Shown piece after piece: positions 10,589 to 22,732 of a DNA stretch of 64,000 bases. The stretch covers positions 19,323,604 to 19,387,603 of the forward strand of contig JAYGXS010000001.1 of assembly GCA_036362985.1 (NCBI GenBank). Reading direction: 5' to 3'. This stretch comes from Ligula intestinalis. Its lineage: Eukaryota > Platyhelminthes > Cestoda > Diphyllobothriidea > Diphyllobothriidae. The notes beneath the pieces were generated by a model that did not search any database, was not told where the DNA came from, and was given only the letters and a program-made list of their open reading frames with translations. Position 1 is the first letter of the stretch, and every line of letters starts with the position of its first letter. The translations under genes and the position numbers were made by a program.

Positions 10589-11966
10589 CTGAAAGGTAGA
10601 AGGCATTTTCGTTTTTGATAACCGGTCATGGTAATAACTGAGGTGTAATGGCTGGCACAGCTATATCAACCACCTCTCGAGTTACCTGCTTTTCGCAATT
10701 ACTTGTGACGCAATCGCACATTTGAGTCACCATTATTATCGCATCAATAAAGCGGGTAAAAGCAATATGAGGTTGAAAATTAAAAATCGATTAGGATACG
10801 GCCAAGTAATTCGGGAAGATATCAAAATTGTATTTTGCGCGCTGTACATATTTTGACACCCGTGCGCACACCCCACCAGTGGAAACATGTTCAGTTACTG
10901 CGCTGAACACAGAGATAAACCTTCCCTCTCGCATTATTGAATTTCCCGAGCTTTGCTTAAAGTCAAACATCTTGAGCGGTCTCGAACCCAAAAATAAGAG
11001 AGATCTCATGTTGCTACTGTAGCCACCCATCAGGAGTGACAGTTAATTCCTGGTTTTAAAAATGTGATGAAGGCCACTTTGAGTTTTGGTGAAGGTAGTG
11101 TGAGTGGTACATTCTCGTATTGAAGGTGAGGGTTGTTCGTCCTTTCCGCGGCGGTTGTGTCCAGTTTCACCTTCCCCAATTAAACAGTTTTGGGTAGTGT
11201 TCGGATTTCCTGCAAGGAACGCGACAATTCGATTCCTTCTCCAGTGGTAGTCTACAACTCCACCTTCTCCGATTGTCAACTCAGAAGCTTATGAACAATT
11301 TGCTTATATCCATTTGGTGTTTGTATGAATAAAATTTTATATTTAAAGAAATGCATTGGATTTTTACCTTGATGAATATCTGTAGGGGCTAACGGAGATG
11401 CTAGTGAATTTATAGTGTGCAAATACGACCAGAAGACAGCAAACAACGATGTCGAACGTCTGAGTACCAACCCAACGTGGAAGGAATCTACATTATCTGA
11501 GAACTCCATGTGCTCGCCTATTTTATTACCGATCTTCCGAACAATCGTGCAATTTTGGAAGACAAAAACCTAATGAATTGCAAAAATAACGCTCAGTGTC
11601 ACTAAGTGCAGTTAGGTGAATGTTTACGAGGGTAGATTACATTTGCCTAAACTAGCGTAAGTTATAATGAATTCTAAAAAATTCACTGAAGTAGGGTGTA
11701 TTATGAGGCTGAACGTAGTTTGAATGGATCCAATTTGTTATGCAATAGGGAGAACAGGTAGAAAAAATGTTGAAATATGTCTGCGTGAATTACCATCCAC
11801 ATTTAATAAAAATTATTTTGCCTCAATTAATGCACACAAAGCAGCCAATGGCTTATTTTAACCAGTTGGTTTGAGGTTGCATAGCTGAGAAGTAGTGGAA
11901 GTCAGACAAGCTGAAATTTTCAGTTTAATCATAAGGTATATTTGATGCCTTATCTACTGAACCCAC
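10589..11966. other. Putative intron of the RhoGAP gene
   Basis: It runs from a donor (GTGGGT beginning at 11966) to the acceptor at 10590-10589 on the minus strand. I recognise no repeat family. Open frames at 10791-11509 show no domains. Confidence 0.45.
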
Positions 11967-12285
11967 CTTCGGGAGTGATGCGATTTCGCAAAAACATCCT
12001 TTTAAGAGTGGAAGGCGTTGAAGGATTTCGGCTATCCTCGCTAGTGTCATGAAATAAATCCAGCGGTACGTCAATCAAAAACGATAATTGAACCAAGCAA
12101 AGAGCACGAAATTTGTCGGCTGACTGCGTCCGCAACACTCGAATTTCAGCGTTTTCTGGCGTGGCACGCAGCAGACGACCAGCATAGTCCGAGCACAGGG
12201 CCGCCGTTATGTCTGGCGTCGCCTGGAGGGGCACAGGTTGCCCCACGGCGCCTTCACTTGGCAGGGATGCGTTACTGTTGGGCAT
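11967..12285 (-). CDS. ARHGAP19-like protein, first coding exon
   Basis: I start at ATG 12285-12283 because it has an A at -3 and an in-frame TGA lies not far upstream with no earlier ATG after it. The frame continues for 106 codons plus one base to a donor, AAG then GTGGGT, at 11967/11966. The C-terminal part of the exon (FLIDVPLDLF, then STLKRMFLRNRITPEG) parallels the ARHGAP19 N-terminal region, which has a LIDLP motif followed by a SLKRK segment before the FGSPLT block. Exon length and phase agree with the next exon. This region lies outside the catalytic domain; its role is not known to me. An additional 5' UTR exon is possible. Confidence 0.7.
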
Positions 12286-12429
12286 GGTCTTCGGAACCAC
12301 CAGTCGGCGGTGAGATGCGTACGCACTGCGTCATGCTATTTGAATAAGTCTTGGCCAGTATCGATTGTGGTGCTTAAGCTACAACTCGCGATGCAGGCGC
12401 AATACCTGGTGGCCAATAGCGTCAGCGGA

Positions 12430-13270
12430 TACAGTTAGCACGCGTACAAGTCATTTGGTCGCGTCGGCTGCAGCGTACCAGGCTTCTGATTGGCTCTCCC
12501 AGGTACTTCGTTTTTTGTGAGTGATAGCGCCTCTCCACCGCCAACACGTGTGGGCATCGAGAACTGACCTATTACTGTGCTTCGGGAACAGTCACCACCT
12601 CTGCAAACAGTGAATATTGCGAGGAGGGAAGGGGGAGGGTGTTGCATGTAGCTCAGGCATGTAGATGAGGCCTCTAAATAGTTGGTAATTATGGGCTAAT
12701 CGGCTGAGACCTAATCAGCAGTTAGTCAAAAAATTACTTTTGACAAAACTCCATTTCATAACAAATATCCACATCCGAAAACTGTTCAGCGAAGTATGAT
12801 AATCTGATCCCTTCAAGATGTAGAATGCAGCTACAGTTATCGAAAGTAACGCCCCAAACGACTTAAAATTCGTTTATTAGATTTAAGTTTCAGAGATCAG
12901 CTGAACAAGGATTCGACTAGATGTTAATTTTAAATTTTATGTTCCTGAACAGAATTTTTTTATCCGGTCAGATTTCACTAATTTAGAAGGTCACCTTGAC
13001 ACTTCTCTGATTATAACATGATGCCGTCCTCTAGAAGCTTGCACGTTATGGTATAAATATTCTTAGGAAATGCATTATAGTCCCTATTCTGCGAGCTTAT
13101 CTCGCTCCCTCTACAGGGCTTGATCCTCCTTCTGTCTAAACCGCTGGATGACTCATTTTTCTACCTCTTATCTGAACGCTAACCTTCCAAATGTAATCTG
13201 AAGTCAGTTTCCCGCTGCCTTAAAAAAATCACCTGTCCCGACCGTGCGCTTGCCAGTTTTAGACTATGTC
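12430..13270. other. Region upstream of the RhoGAP gene, nothing recognised
   Basis: This may hold the promoter of the minus-strand gene, but I see no clear TATA or initiator. Open frames are short and lack domains. Confidence 0.35.
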
Positions 13271-13284
13271 ATGTTGAGGCAGAT

Positions 13285-13365
13285 CGTATTGCCGGCAAAG
13301 ACAATATAGACTGTAATGGCCATTCCCGTCTCCCTTGTCTTTGCTGGCAATGCTATCTGCCTATA
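13285..13365. repeat. SINE-like fragments arranged as an inverted repeat
   Basis: ATTGCCGGCAAAGACAA (about 13289-13305) faces TTGTCTTTGCTGGCAAT (about 13336-13352), giving a 17-bp inverted repeat with one or two mismatches around a GGCCATTCC-containing loop. The right half matches about 5558-5598. It looks like the junction of two head-to-head fragments of one SINE-like family or a hairpin-ended element. Confidence 0.55.
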
Positions 13366-13369
13366 CTAC

Positions 13370-14300
13370 CAGCTGTACGGCAGAGCGGGACAGACGCCTT
13401 CCGTTCGCGCTCAGATGAAAGTTAATCAATGAGTATTTCATGTATATCGTGACCAATAAGGCCGACCGAAGTAAGAAGGGAGCCCCAGAAAGCAGTTCGA
13501 ATTCTCACTCAAGGCCATCAGCAATGGCAGTGGCATTCGTCAGACGAATAAATTTCTTGTTCCAGGGGTCGCATTTCATGCTCTGCAAATTTGATTTTAT
13601 TTTTCGTGCTTAGAACAGCACTATCTGCATCAAACGGACAAAGTAGCTCACGTGACCGAACTTGTGTGCACTCGTGTTTCACGCGCATCGTTGCTAGGCC
13701 ACGCCTACGGTCGATTTTTCCGACATTTGGAACTCCGTACGTACACTCGATCGATCTATCAGGCATCACATGACCCAGGTTAGTTATGAATAGCCTGGCA
13801 GCAGTGGCATCGCAAGTGTTACTGCTTCTTTTTCGTGTTCGCCTGCAAGAGGTGGGGGCGCTCACCTTTGCCCAAAAGTTTACGTCTTCACGGGTGAGCA
13901 TGATGGAATTTTTATGGCGTCAGCGTGCATACACAGCTAAGCGTTGAAAAGAAGATATTCTTTGGATATTATCCTGTTTCTCCTTGAGCCCCCTGCTGAC
14001 GTTTGCACGGGAGATTCAAACCCGGAGCCTGCAATCAGTAACGTTAGTTGTTTTCTCGTGACTTTTGGTTAGCTGTCGCCGCTGAGCTGCCAAACCGAAA
14101 CAAACTTCGGAGTGATTTACCTCGAGCCACTTTGTTAAAAATATTTAAACGGGTAATGCTTTAGGGGACCCAAAACCTGCACGAAGTGTATTATCAAGTT
14201 GTAATATTTACTTTAGGCCATTTAGCTGAAGCGTAATTCTATTTTTAACTGCAGAAAAGATGAAAAAATGTTTCAGAAAGAATCATTTGCAGAAAATAAT
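13370..14300. other. Unassigned DNA
   Basis: A minus-strand open frame of 127 codons at 13518-13901 has no recognisable domain, no clear splice boundaries and no starting context, so I do not call it a gene. Confidence 0.4.
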
Positions 14301-14305
14301 GTTTT

Positions 14306-14640
14306 TATTTAAAGCAAGTGTACACAGCAGGATTTATTTGTACAGACAAATTTCGGGACAGTTTTTAAACTGCTTCTTTTCTTTGCATGAATTAGATAAC
14401 AAATGGAGAACACAGCAGTTTGAATTTACACAGAATCAATATATAACAGCAAGGTCATTTTTCAAAGCGGCGAATATTCAATAATAATGTCGCCTTTAAA
14501 TTTGAAACACAGGAAGGGAAAGTAGGGACGGGAATGAAAAAAATCAAAGGCCGGCTAAATGCAGGCATACGATAACCAGGGCCGCTGGAGATTAGCCACA
14601 TGATTAAGCTGCTTACAGAGGTCGGGTTTCTCCCGCCATG
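14306..14640 (-). mobile_element. Penelope-like element 3' fragment, left arm of an inverted pair
   Basis: Read on the minus strand, the segment begins with a degraded C-terminal coding remnant (EKPD-like residues, then LCKQLNHVANL) and continues into a 3' non-coding region. The same order occurs on the plus strand at about 14845-15165, so the two are inverted copies. Arms share strings such as GATTAGCCACAT, AATTAGATAACAAATGG and GGATTTATTTGTACA, with scattered mismatches. Only the last few codons of the GIY-YIG portion remain. Confidence 0.7.
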
Positions 14641-14659
14641 AAGGCAACTGACAACCAGG

Positions 14660-15170
14660 GCCGCTGAACATTTACCTAATTGGCTTTTTGAACAAGGAAA
14701 CAAAGTACCACGGTCCTCCATTACAAAACATTTGATAGACAGTGGTCTCTCTGTTGACTTCAAAACGTCTTTCCAAGTTCTTATTCGCGAACGAGCAAAT
14801 CGGAACTTGCGTAACATGGAAGCAGCCTATATACGGCGGGAGAAATCCGAGCTATGAAAGCAGTTAGATCATGTGGCTAATCTATACCTGTCCTGGTAAT
14901 TGTATGCCTACATTTAATCAACCTTTCATTTTGTTTATTCACTTCCCCACTTTTCCTTCTTTTATCCCAAGTTTAAGGGTGACCTTATTATTGACTATTA
15001 ACCGCATTGAAAAATGACCTTGCTGTTATATATTGATTGCGTGCAAATTCAAATTGCTGTGTTCCCCATTTGTTATCTAATTCATGCAAAGAGAGGAAGC
15101 AGGTGAAAAGCTGTCCCCAAATTTGTTTGTACAAATAAATCCTGTTGTGCACGCTTGCTTTAAATTCATA
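14660..15170 (+). mobile_element. Penelope-like element 3' fragment, right arm, with a GIY-YIG C-terminal remnant
   Basis: On the plus strand 14670-14900 can be read as EHLPNWLFEQG, then SSITKHLIDSG, then ERANRNLRNMEAAYIRRE and a C-terminal KQLDHVANLYLSW. This is the order seen at the C-terminal end of Penelope-like proteins, after the GIY-YIG motif. An in-frame stop lies before KQLDHV, so it is a pseudogene. The 3' non-coding region follows, and from about 14845 it is the inverted copy of the left arm. The RT domain and the GIY-YIG motif itself are missing. Confidence 0.72.
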
Positions 15171-15174
15171 CCTG

Positions 15175-15885
15175 GGAAACAGTACCTTAGATATTGTTTT
15201 TATGTTGTTATTCATTTTCTTGTTGAAACTTATGGTGCACATGCTCTCGCTAACAACAACGTGCAGGAAATGGTTTGAATACTTAAAAGGAGTGATTTTC
15301 ACACTGGAGATAAGGAGCGTTCTGGAAGCCCAAAAATGCATACTCGGAAACATTAATCGACCGCGATCTATGTCAAAAACCCTTAGCACTGCCAAAAGTA
15401 GGAAGTGTTGAAAGATACACTGTTGGCAAACCTTTAATGTGTTGGGAATGGTAAAAAAAGGAATTTAGGCATCACAAGAGTTGGCAGAAAGACAACAAGA
15501 AAAGTCCTTAAACTATTTATGAAATAGTCCTTTCGAGATATCCCTTTTAGGATGTAATGAAGAGTAGTGACAAAAAATGGATTTGCCACGATGATCCAGA
15601 ACGCCAACAAAACCCAGAAGACGTCTGACCAACCATCAAACTAAACACCAAAACACAATATTGATGAAACCAAAATTATAATACTCATCTGGTGAAACAA
15701 AAAAGGAAGGCGTAACAGGATTTGCTGAAGTCACCTGCAACAAGTACTTTTGAGAGCTATCAACGACAGGTAATCAATTTGAATCGAACAGTTAACATAA
15801 AAAATCACGATGTGATGGAAAAATGAGAATGTGATGTGGTAAGATGACAACGCTAGGCCCCATACTGCAGAACGAGTGCAGAAAA
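15175..15885. other. Unassigned DNA
   Basis: Open frames at 15084-15411 mostly read through the antisense of the PLE tail. Nothing else is recognised. Confidence 0.4.
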
Positions 15886-15889
15886 CTTT

Positions 15890-16340
15890 AAAGTCAAGTC
15901 AAATCAAGTTTATCATGGGAAATATTGGCAAACGTCTTTGAACTCCCTATTGGTACACAATAGGGAAGAAATGCATCGGTACAGCAGAGCATTTCAAAAA
16001 AGGTCGTTTGCAAAATTGTAAGCGACTACTCATTTGTTTCAAGTAATACAATTCATATTTGGTGATTTCAGTTAACACGAGCCAGCAGGTGTAACTAAGC
16101 AAAAGCAGACAGTGAAAAAAATCCTGAAGCATGACTAAGAATTCAAAAGATGGGATGTCATTTGTGGGATTTTAGAAGAAAAACTGTCGCCCGTGGGACG
16201 AAAGTAAGTACTAGATGAGACTGGTATGTTGCTGAGAAGTTTTGCGGCAAGCCAGGGAGAGCCTATCGCGTTTAATATCTTTATCGAAGGGTCACACGAG
16301 TAGCAGACCGCAGAGTCACGATAACATCCTGAGGATCCGG
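15890..16340 (-). repeat. CR1-like 3' region fragment
   Basis: This segment matches 43229-43575, with shared strings CATTTGTGGGATTTTAG, GAAAAAC and the TTTGA-CTCCCT block. At 43.2 kb the sequence lies 3' of a minus-strand CR1-like coding remnant, so this is probably a 5'-truncated copy carrying only the untranslated 3' end. No coding part is recognised beside it. Confidence 0.5.
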
Positions 16341-16344
16341 AAAT

Positions 16345-17030
16345 GCGACCATGCTAGGCTCTTGCTGTTTTCCGCGTCTGCCGATAAGGTGATAAAAACA
16401 GCATTACTTGAAGCATTTTCTCCCCGGCCGGCAAATAATGATTTGCAATCTGCGAGCTTTGATCTAGTCCCTGAGTTACCAGTTTGTGTTCATGTAGACA
16501 GTCTGCAACTTTCTTCCAGTGTCCTGGCGTAGTTGCGGTCTTAGCATTGCCAGCAGTCATCAACTCCCCGCGAACGTCTGTTAAAACGTCGAGATCTCGA
16601 AAGACGAAAAAAACGATCCGTCCATGGCCAACTAAGCCGGCTAGTCACCCAAAATACCGCTCGATTTTCGGAATTGAGTGATTTGAAAATGGGGAACCAA
16701 CCTAGATCTTGGAAACTTTAGCAACAGGAAAACCTGTCCCGGGAACATTTTCAGTTTCCTAGCTTATATCACCAAAACTCTCACCTTTGCGAACTTGCAC
16801 GAACGTAGTTATATTTATCCCCAATTATGAGGCATAGAAACGAGCAGTCCTATCGCAAAGGTGTTAAAGCTACGAAAGTTTAGCCCTTACTACTGCGATC
16901 TTCCAAGCCCGGATTTTTAGAAGAAAATAGAAGTCGTGGAAGCCAAGCTGGAATGAGATTGTATTCTGTACAGAATCAGTAGGAGAAGAGTTAATAGAAG
17001 GGTTGACTCGGCCTGGGGTGGAGTTTCACC
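16345..17030. other. Unassigned DNA
   Basis: Open frames at 16242-16681 overlap on both strands and have no recognisable domain. Confidence 0.4.
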
Positions 17031-17036
17031 ATGAGA

Positions 17037-17038
<2 letters not shown>

Positions 17039-17075
<37 letters not shown>

Positions 17076-17086
17076 GAGAGAGAGAG
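17039..17086. repeat. (GA)n microsatellite
   Basis: Nearly perfect GA dinucleotide tract with one GT interruption, adjoining a locally GC-rich segment that extends to about 17300. Confidence 0.95.
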
Positions 17087-17375
17087 CGTCGCGGCCTCGC
17101 GTCCGCCACGCACCGGGGCGAGAGGCCGAGTGAGTCCGCCTTGCTTGCTCTGTGGCTTATTGTGAAGTTACAGTGACCAGGTGAATAGGCGGACATCGAT
17201 TGGCTGGCGCCTGTGCAAGGCTTGCTGCAACGAGAAGAAGGGAGCGTACTGACAGTGGTTGCCAAGTTCGCGGCGAACAAAGGCAGACAGCGTGAGTCAA
17301 CAGCGGCAAGCTCCCACAGTCCTATGCGTTATCGCATATCACCGATCCTGTGATAACGGCGAACACTTCGGAAAG

Positions 17376-17387
17376 TTTATATAAAAG
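17376..17387 (+). promoter_or_regulatory. TATA-like box downstream of a GC-rich segment
   Basis: The string TTTATATAAAAG fits the TATA consensus and sits about 80 bases after a GC-rich stretch. No recognisable exon follows in the next 1 kb, so its use as a promoter is speculative. Confidence 0.2.
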
Positions 17388-17389
17388 TC

Positions 17390-18400
17390 CATAGCACACA
17401 CACATCAGCATAGGGTCTTGTTGTATGTTTGCTGTGTCGCGAAGGCGATCGTACATTATTACTTTGGCAGTCAGGTAAAACAATCACGACAAAATCCTAC
17501 CGCTTACAAACCAAATTTATAAGCTGAAACTGACTATTAAGAATCAAGATTGACAAACGGAAATAGGGTAGATATGTTGCAAGGAAACGCGCGACGTCAC
17601 ATGTTCCCGTTGTCCGAGGAAATTAGCAGCATTGCCTTATGAATAACTACGACGCTAAAATTTTCGGGTATAATTTATTCTGCAAATTACCATCTTTCCC
17701 GTCGCTCGGCAATGACTCCCCAGGAGCAAAATAGTCACAGACTTGCCAGTTATAATTCATGCTTCTGGGCAGTTTAGTACTTAGAAAACTTGAACGCTGT
17801 CTGGAAAAGTTCATCCATATGTTGACTAAGTTTTCTAAATCATAAGGCACTTTTTATTAAATTGGTTCGTGGTTTTTTCTGAAATGGGGACATGCTGATT
17901 ATCCATTTGATCGCCCGACCTAATTTACTGTTCATGCTGCAGAGCGAGAGCGAACAGTTTGTGAATCGTCCCAGTTTTCCCGACGTCGATAGCGCCTCTA
18001 TTTTTCAGGGTATGCATTTTCCCTAACTGTGCGCAGCTACAGAACTACTGCATATAATAACAATTGCATTAGGAGAGAAAACGGGAGTCACAGGAGAACT
18101 AGGGGGAAGAAAAACCAACAGTGTACTTCTTTTCTTTTTATTACTTAACCGATCCTTTGGTGCGGGAATCTGCTTTCCTCATTTGCTTCTGAATAGCTCG
18201 TAAACCTAGTCGGCGTCCTTGATGTTTACGAGAAATGGCAAAGCTGCGAGTTGAGCGGGTGATTGTTCATAACTATCAAATTATTTTGTTCACCCGTGTA
18301 TTCTGGGGTAGAGCTTCAATTAATTCCGATGGCCCAAATTGATAGCTGGAATCCATCGAGGGATTCCAAATGCTGACAAGAGTGCCCTCTTGACGGCACT
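17390..18400. other. Unassigned AT-rich DNA
   Basis: The minus-strand open frame at 17647-17850 is short and shows no domain. Confidence 0.4.
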
Positions 18401-18408
18401 AGCCTGAC

Positions 18409-18965
18409 ATGAGATACCTCACAGCGAGAGTGCGGGCAGCGTGCGTGTTTTCGACCCCTCCCCCCTATCTTCATCAGCTCTGGAAATTGCGACTACCGAC
18501 CGATTTACGCATCCTTTTGACCTCCCCGCACACTCTGTTTACTGCATCTGTGCCCTGCAGTGGCCCCGTCGGTTACACCCAGTGCGCCTGCGAGGGACGT
18601 GGTGTGCTAAGGGGCCCCGCGTTGTGCACTGCCCATAAGTTTGTGTCTTATGGAAATGTGTGCATATGACTAACAGCTGGCTGTGCCCCCCCCTTCCCCC
18701 CCCCCCCCCCTGAGCCCGCGCCCCGATGACCATGGAGGTACACGCGAGGCCGGGTGGAAGGCCCTGCGCTGACTATGCCTGCACCGGTACACCCCGCCCT
18801 CCCTCCCGGCCCCTGCACAATAATTCCAGGGCTCTCTGCTCATGCGTTTACCCGCGGCGTAGCTCGCGTCCCTCTCCCTCCCCCTTCCACTGAGCGAAAG
18901 TGGGGTAGAGCGACCACAGCTGGTCCGCAAATTACGCCCGAACAAAGCCCCTCTCTATGTGTGTG
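18409..18965. other. GC-rich segment with a homopolymer C tract
   Basis: The block is GC-rich, with an almost pure C run at 18686-18710 interrupted by TT. Several overlapping open frames on both strands arise from the composition and none has a recognisable domain. It could be a CpG-island-like promoter of an unseen gene. Confidence 0.35.
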
Positions 18966-18969
18966 CGCA

Positions 18970-21070
18970 AGAAGCTAGGCTGTGAGGACAATGCGCTCAA
19001 GGAAAGCCGAACAATCTGCTGCATTTAAGATGACCCATCGGAACCAGCGTGATTTCATGCTTTTTTGCATGAATGGCCACCACGATCACGCCTCTGTTGG
19101 TGCTGGTCTTATTAATTTTCATGGAGAGGGGATAAAGTAATGTGGATGAATGCGTTTATTTGTTTGAACTGTTGGATCCATGCGGTGGTTTATAGACCGA
19201 GATTACGTCAACGAGAGAAGAAATGGTACTCATGGGACATTTTAGCTAATTAGTGACGATGAGTTTTGAGGATCTGGAAATAAGTGTGCAGAGCCTTGTA
19301 TGCGGGTCAGCGTGCAGTCACACTACGGTTTTTTGTCCTCCCAGCCCCAGTTGCGATGAAATTGTGGACGAGATTTATTTCTAGGGTATGAACTGCAAGT
19401 CGAGAGGGCTGTTCTTCCCAGTTCATATAAAATTCCTATGTACGAAGATCTGATTTCAGCTTTCGCCCTGTCTGACCTACATATTTGCAAGTCTAGTTAA
19501 GCCAGAGGATACGGTTAAGTATGATGGATCTTTCCCTAGCTTCATGACGTAGCTGCTCATGGTGGATTCACGCCTGTGTGCAGCCCTAGTCTCTGAAAAC
19601 TTCCTGAAAAATACTGTACTATTTGGTGTTTCCTGATTTGGCATCGGGTTAGTAAGGTCTTTGGGTAGTTAGTCTACTTTGACTGGTCAGCAAAGTAACG
19701 TGTTTGTTTTCCTCAGAATAGCCTCAGTGGTTCTGAAACCATTTACCTCGTGCCCTCACACAGTTCATCTCGTAGCCAAATGAATGATTATTTTAATAGT
19801 TTGGATAAGGAAGAAAACTTTTCGAGCACCGGATCATTGTTTTATTGTCCGGAGCTTATGAACTCCTACAGGAGTCTATCTCCAGAAATAAGAAACGGCA
19901 ACCAAAAGAGGGGGTTATTGTAGTGGGCATACGTATATCAAAAAATATCTAAAAAGACGTGTCAAATAAGCTGGTAAAACGCTGCTAAGCCGAACCCCTT
20001 GCGATCGCATCATACACCTGCATAAGGCGGGCTAAATGCGCGTGTTCGGTTTTTTTGCGAGTACCTATGCGGTCTGTATGGTAAATAATTACGTAAGTGC
20101 TATTTCAATTAGTATGCCTCGATAAAGTTTTTTTTCATTGAGCTTTTTGCAAGTTAATGAAATGTAAGAGCCATTGCTTTCGTGGTCTTGTTTACTAATG
20201 TTGACTGTCAAAAAGATGAAGTTAACTGGGCCTCAGTCACTAGTGTATCTGACTCAAATTCCGTTATGTATACTTGACGCACGGTCCCTTACTCGAATGC
20301 GAAGAACAGCTCACCCTGAGTTTTATCTATAGGATAAAACACTCAGCAAAAGGGGAAGAGGGCAGTGATGCCAGAAACCCCGTCTAATTTTAGACTAGCT
20401 GCCACTAAAAACACCATATGCAGCGCAGGCGATAACATCCATCACGATAGGCACACCTGTTCGTCTCTGATCGCGGACAGCACATGCAGCACCTGGTAGC
20501 ATAATTGGTGTCTATAGTTTAGCGATCACTCACCTCCCCCTTGGTCCATTTGTTATAAATATACAACCCGACATCTGCTCGTTCATAAGTAGGCTTTTCA
20601 CCCAAAGTGCATGCCTCATGGTGATAGAGATTGAATCTATGTTTGGCTGTGCCGGTGTGTGAGATATGTTTTCCAAGTGGCTGCGACAAACATTATCCGT
20701 ATTGTAAACCTGGCTGAATTACTACTCGTTACAGTTGCCTCGCTGCACAGTTAAACGAGAAATAACGCCAACATTCGGTCCTTAATTAAAAAAGCACGGA
20801 GCCGCATGTGCCCCAGCTAAGTCGCAGCCACCTGTCGTTGTGCGTAGGCGTATCTATTAACAATAAGTGCCCTCTAAATGGGCCGCGCGGTAGATGCACT
20901 GTACCAGCACGGAGCCAGATCAGGGTAGAGCGGGCATTATTCGGGTTCCACGCCGATAACAAATGCCGAAAATGGGGGGGGGGTGGCACTCGTAGGGGCG
21001 GCTTCGGTCGCGCCAGCCACCTGCTTGTCATTGTTACGGCTGTGATCATGCCTGATCTAGCCGACCTCAG
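18970..21070. other. Unassigned DNA
   Basis: No exon or repeat family is recognised. A short palindrome, GAACTCCTACAGGAGTCT, lies at about 19859-19876. The plus-strand open frame that begins at 20808 runs into the antisense of an RTE-like element and is not a gene. Confidence 0.4.
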
Positions 21071-21079
21071 TGATGTCAC

Positions 21080-22340
21080 GAATGGTACCTATCCATGCTT
21101 GACAATTGGCAGCAGCGGAAAGCTCCACCCAGCCTCTTCTTCAGCGACGAAGACCGAAGATAGAAGGTCTAAGAACTGTTTCCATATCTTAACGGACGGT
21201 GTCGAGCAAATTCCTCAGTTGCCCTCCTCTTCGACGTTTCCAGGTGGGCTGCGGTGCCGGGTCAAGGGCAGCATAGCTGAGCTCGTGGGGCGGGCGACGG
21301 AGAACGTGTCCAAACCACCTCAGTCGCTCGTTATACGATCGCAGCGGGTGCGGACTGTCTCATTTGAGATGAAGTCGCTATACTTAACTCGAAGGATTGT
21401 CCTTAGGCACCGGTGGTTAAAGACCTCCAGTCTTCGCTCATCTTCAGCGCGAACAGCTCAGCATTCACATTCATAGAGGAAGACTGATCCGATGGATGCA
21501 CGGTATACATGAATATTCGTGGCGATGAAGATGTCACGTCGGATCCATAGATGCTATCGAAGGATTGAGAAAAGCCAGTGTACATCATCGATACGGGAAA
21601 CCATGTCATCCTTGCTCTGCCCATTCGGTAGCAGCCTCACCCCGAGGTATTTAAAGCTGTCTACTTCCTCAAGTTGATGCCCGTTAGTTCCCAGGGGTGC
21701 CTTCTCCTGGTCAAGGATGCAGCTCGAGAATAACTTCGTCTTTCCGGAATTTATGAACATGCCAACCGACATAGCGATCTCAGTTCACCGCAACAATACC
21801 GACTGTAGACTTCCAAAGCTTGAGGCTAACAGCGCAATATCATCGACGCAGTCGAGATCAGTTAGCCAGCGTCCGGGTGCAAGATCAAAACCGTCTTCTT
21901 TGTGTAGAGCCTGGCAAAGAATCCAGTCAACGACATAATTAAACAGAATGGGCGAAGGGACGCAGCCCTATCGGATACCAGACCGGATATCGAACAATCA
22001 TGTCTCCGGTCTCCTTGACTGCGTCTTGATACCAGGCTCAGGTTGATAAGGGACGAGAGAGAGGGTGTGGTAGATGCCTCGCAAATCTGCTATCAGCTAA
22101 AACTAATTCACGCACAAGTCACCGCTCCTGCACCTTCCTGTTTTGGAGCATAGGGTGGACATCATCCGAATCAAAGGTCAAACTCATGTTTAAAAATGCA
22201 TTTTGGTGTCCAGCGAGTATGATGCCGTTGAGGCTTTGGCTAAGACAAGGCTCCTTACGTCTCATTTATGGTCGATAATAAGCTCTGACCCGCAAAACTC
22301 GGGACAGAAATAGCAAGATGCAACAGGTGTTCTTCCCACC
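21080..22340 (-). pseudogene. RTE-like non-LTR retrotransposon remnant
   Basis: Reading the minus strand, pieces in different frames give the order of an RTE-type reverse transcriptase. First is WEEH near 22325, then GC-PSPILFNYVVDWIL near 21960 and LTDLDCVDDIALLA near 21850, in which the usual YADD catalytic box has become CVDD. NSGKTKLFSSC and LEEVDSFKYLGVRLLPNGQS follow at 21750-21600. The C-terminal domain FLYECECWAVRAEDERRLEV and LRTILRVKY follows at about 21470-21370 after a frameshift. No endonuclease domain is seen, so the copy is 5'-truncated. Stops and frameshifts make it inactive. Confidence 0.82.
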
Positions 22341-22393
22341 ACTTCAAACAATAAAGGAGAAAATGTACTTTCCGTAGAAAATGAGGTAACAAT

Positions 22394-22715
22394 AAAGTTG
22401 GCCGGTCAACTTAGATCCCCTTGCCTCTAGTCCTGTGGTTTCTTTTAGATTTATTAGTTTAAATGCAGTTAATTTTGAGTTTATAGTTATTTTAATAGTT
22501 TCATTTTAGTTTTAGTTTAGTGAGATACTGCCAAAAATGGATAAATATACTTAAATATCTAACATGTACCAGAATAAACAAACTAACGTAAGCTAAACCC
22601 TAACAAAACTACAAACTGAGCTACATTAAATATAATCTTATAAACTAAGAACTAAACTAAACTAAGACCACCGGTCGTGTAAGACAGAATTCTGGGGCAA
22701 GGGGTATCTGCTATT
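22394..22715. mobile_element. MITE copy 2
   Basis: It shares the left end (CTTAGATCCCCTTGCCTCTAG), the AT-rich TAAACTAA interior and the penultimate right-end block (GACAGAATTCTGGGGCAAGG) with the elements at 5803-6478 and 62240-62885. The outermost right-end GGGCGACC motif is missing, so the copy is truncated at about 22715. It lacks the tRNA-like insert of copy 1 and so shows the uninterrupted interior. Confidence 0.6.
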
Positions 22716-22732
22716 GCTCTCTAACTATGTCT

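Noticed and set aside
13518..13901. 127-codon minus-strand open frame
   Set aside because: No recognised domain, and codon use and flanks give no sign of an exon.
20808..21476. 222-codon plus-strand open frame
   Set aside because: From about 21080 it is the antisense of the RTE-like C-terminal region, and the rest has no domain; the frame is open by chance.
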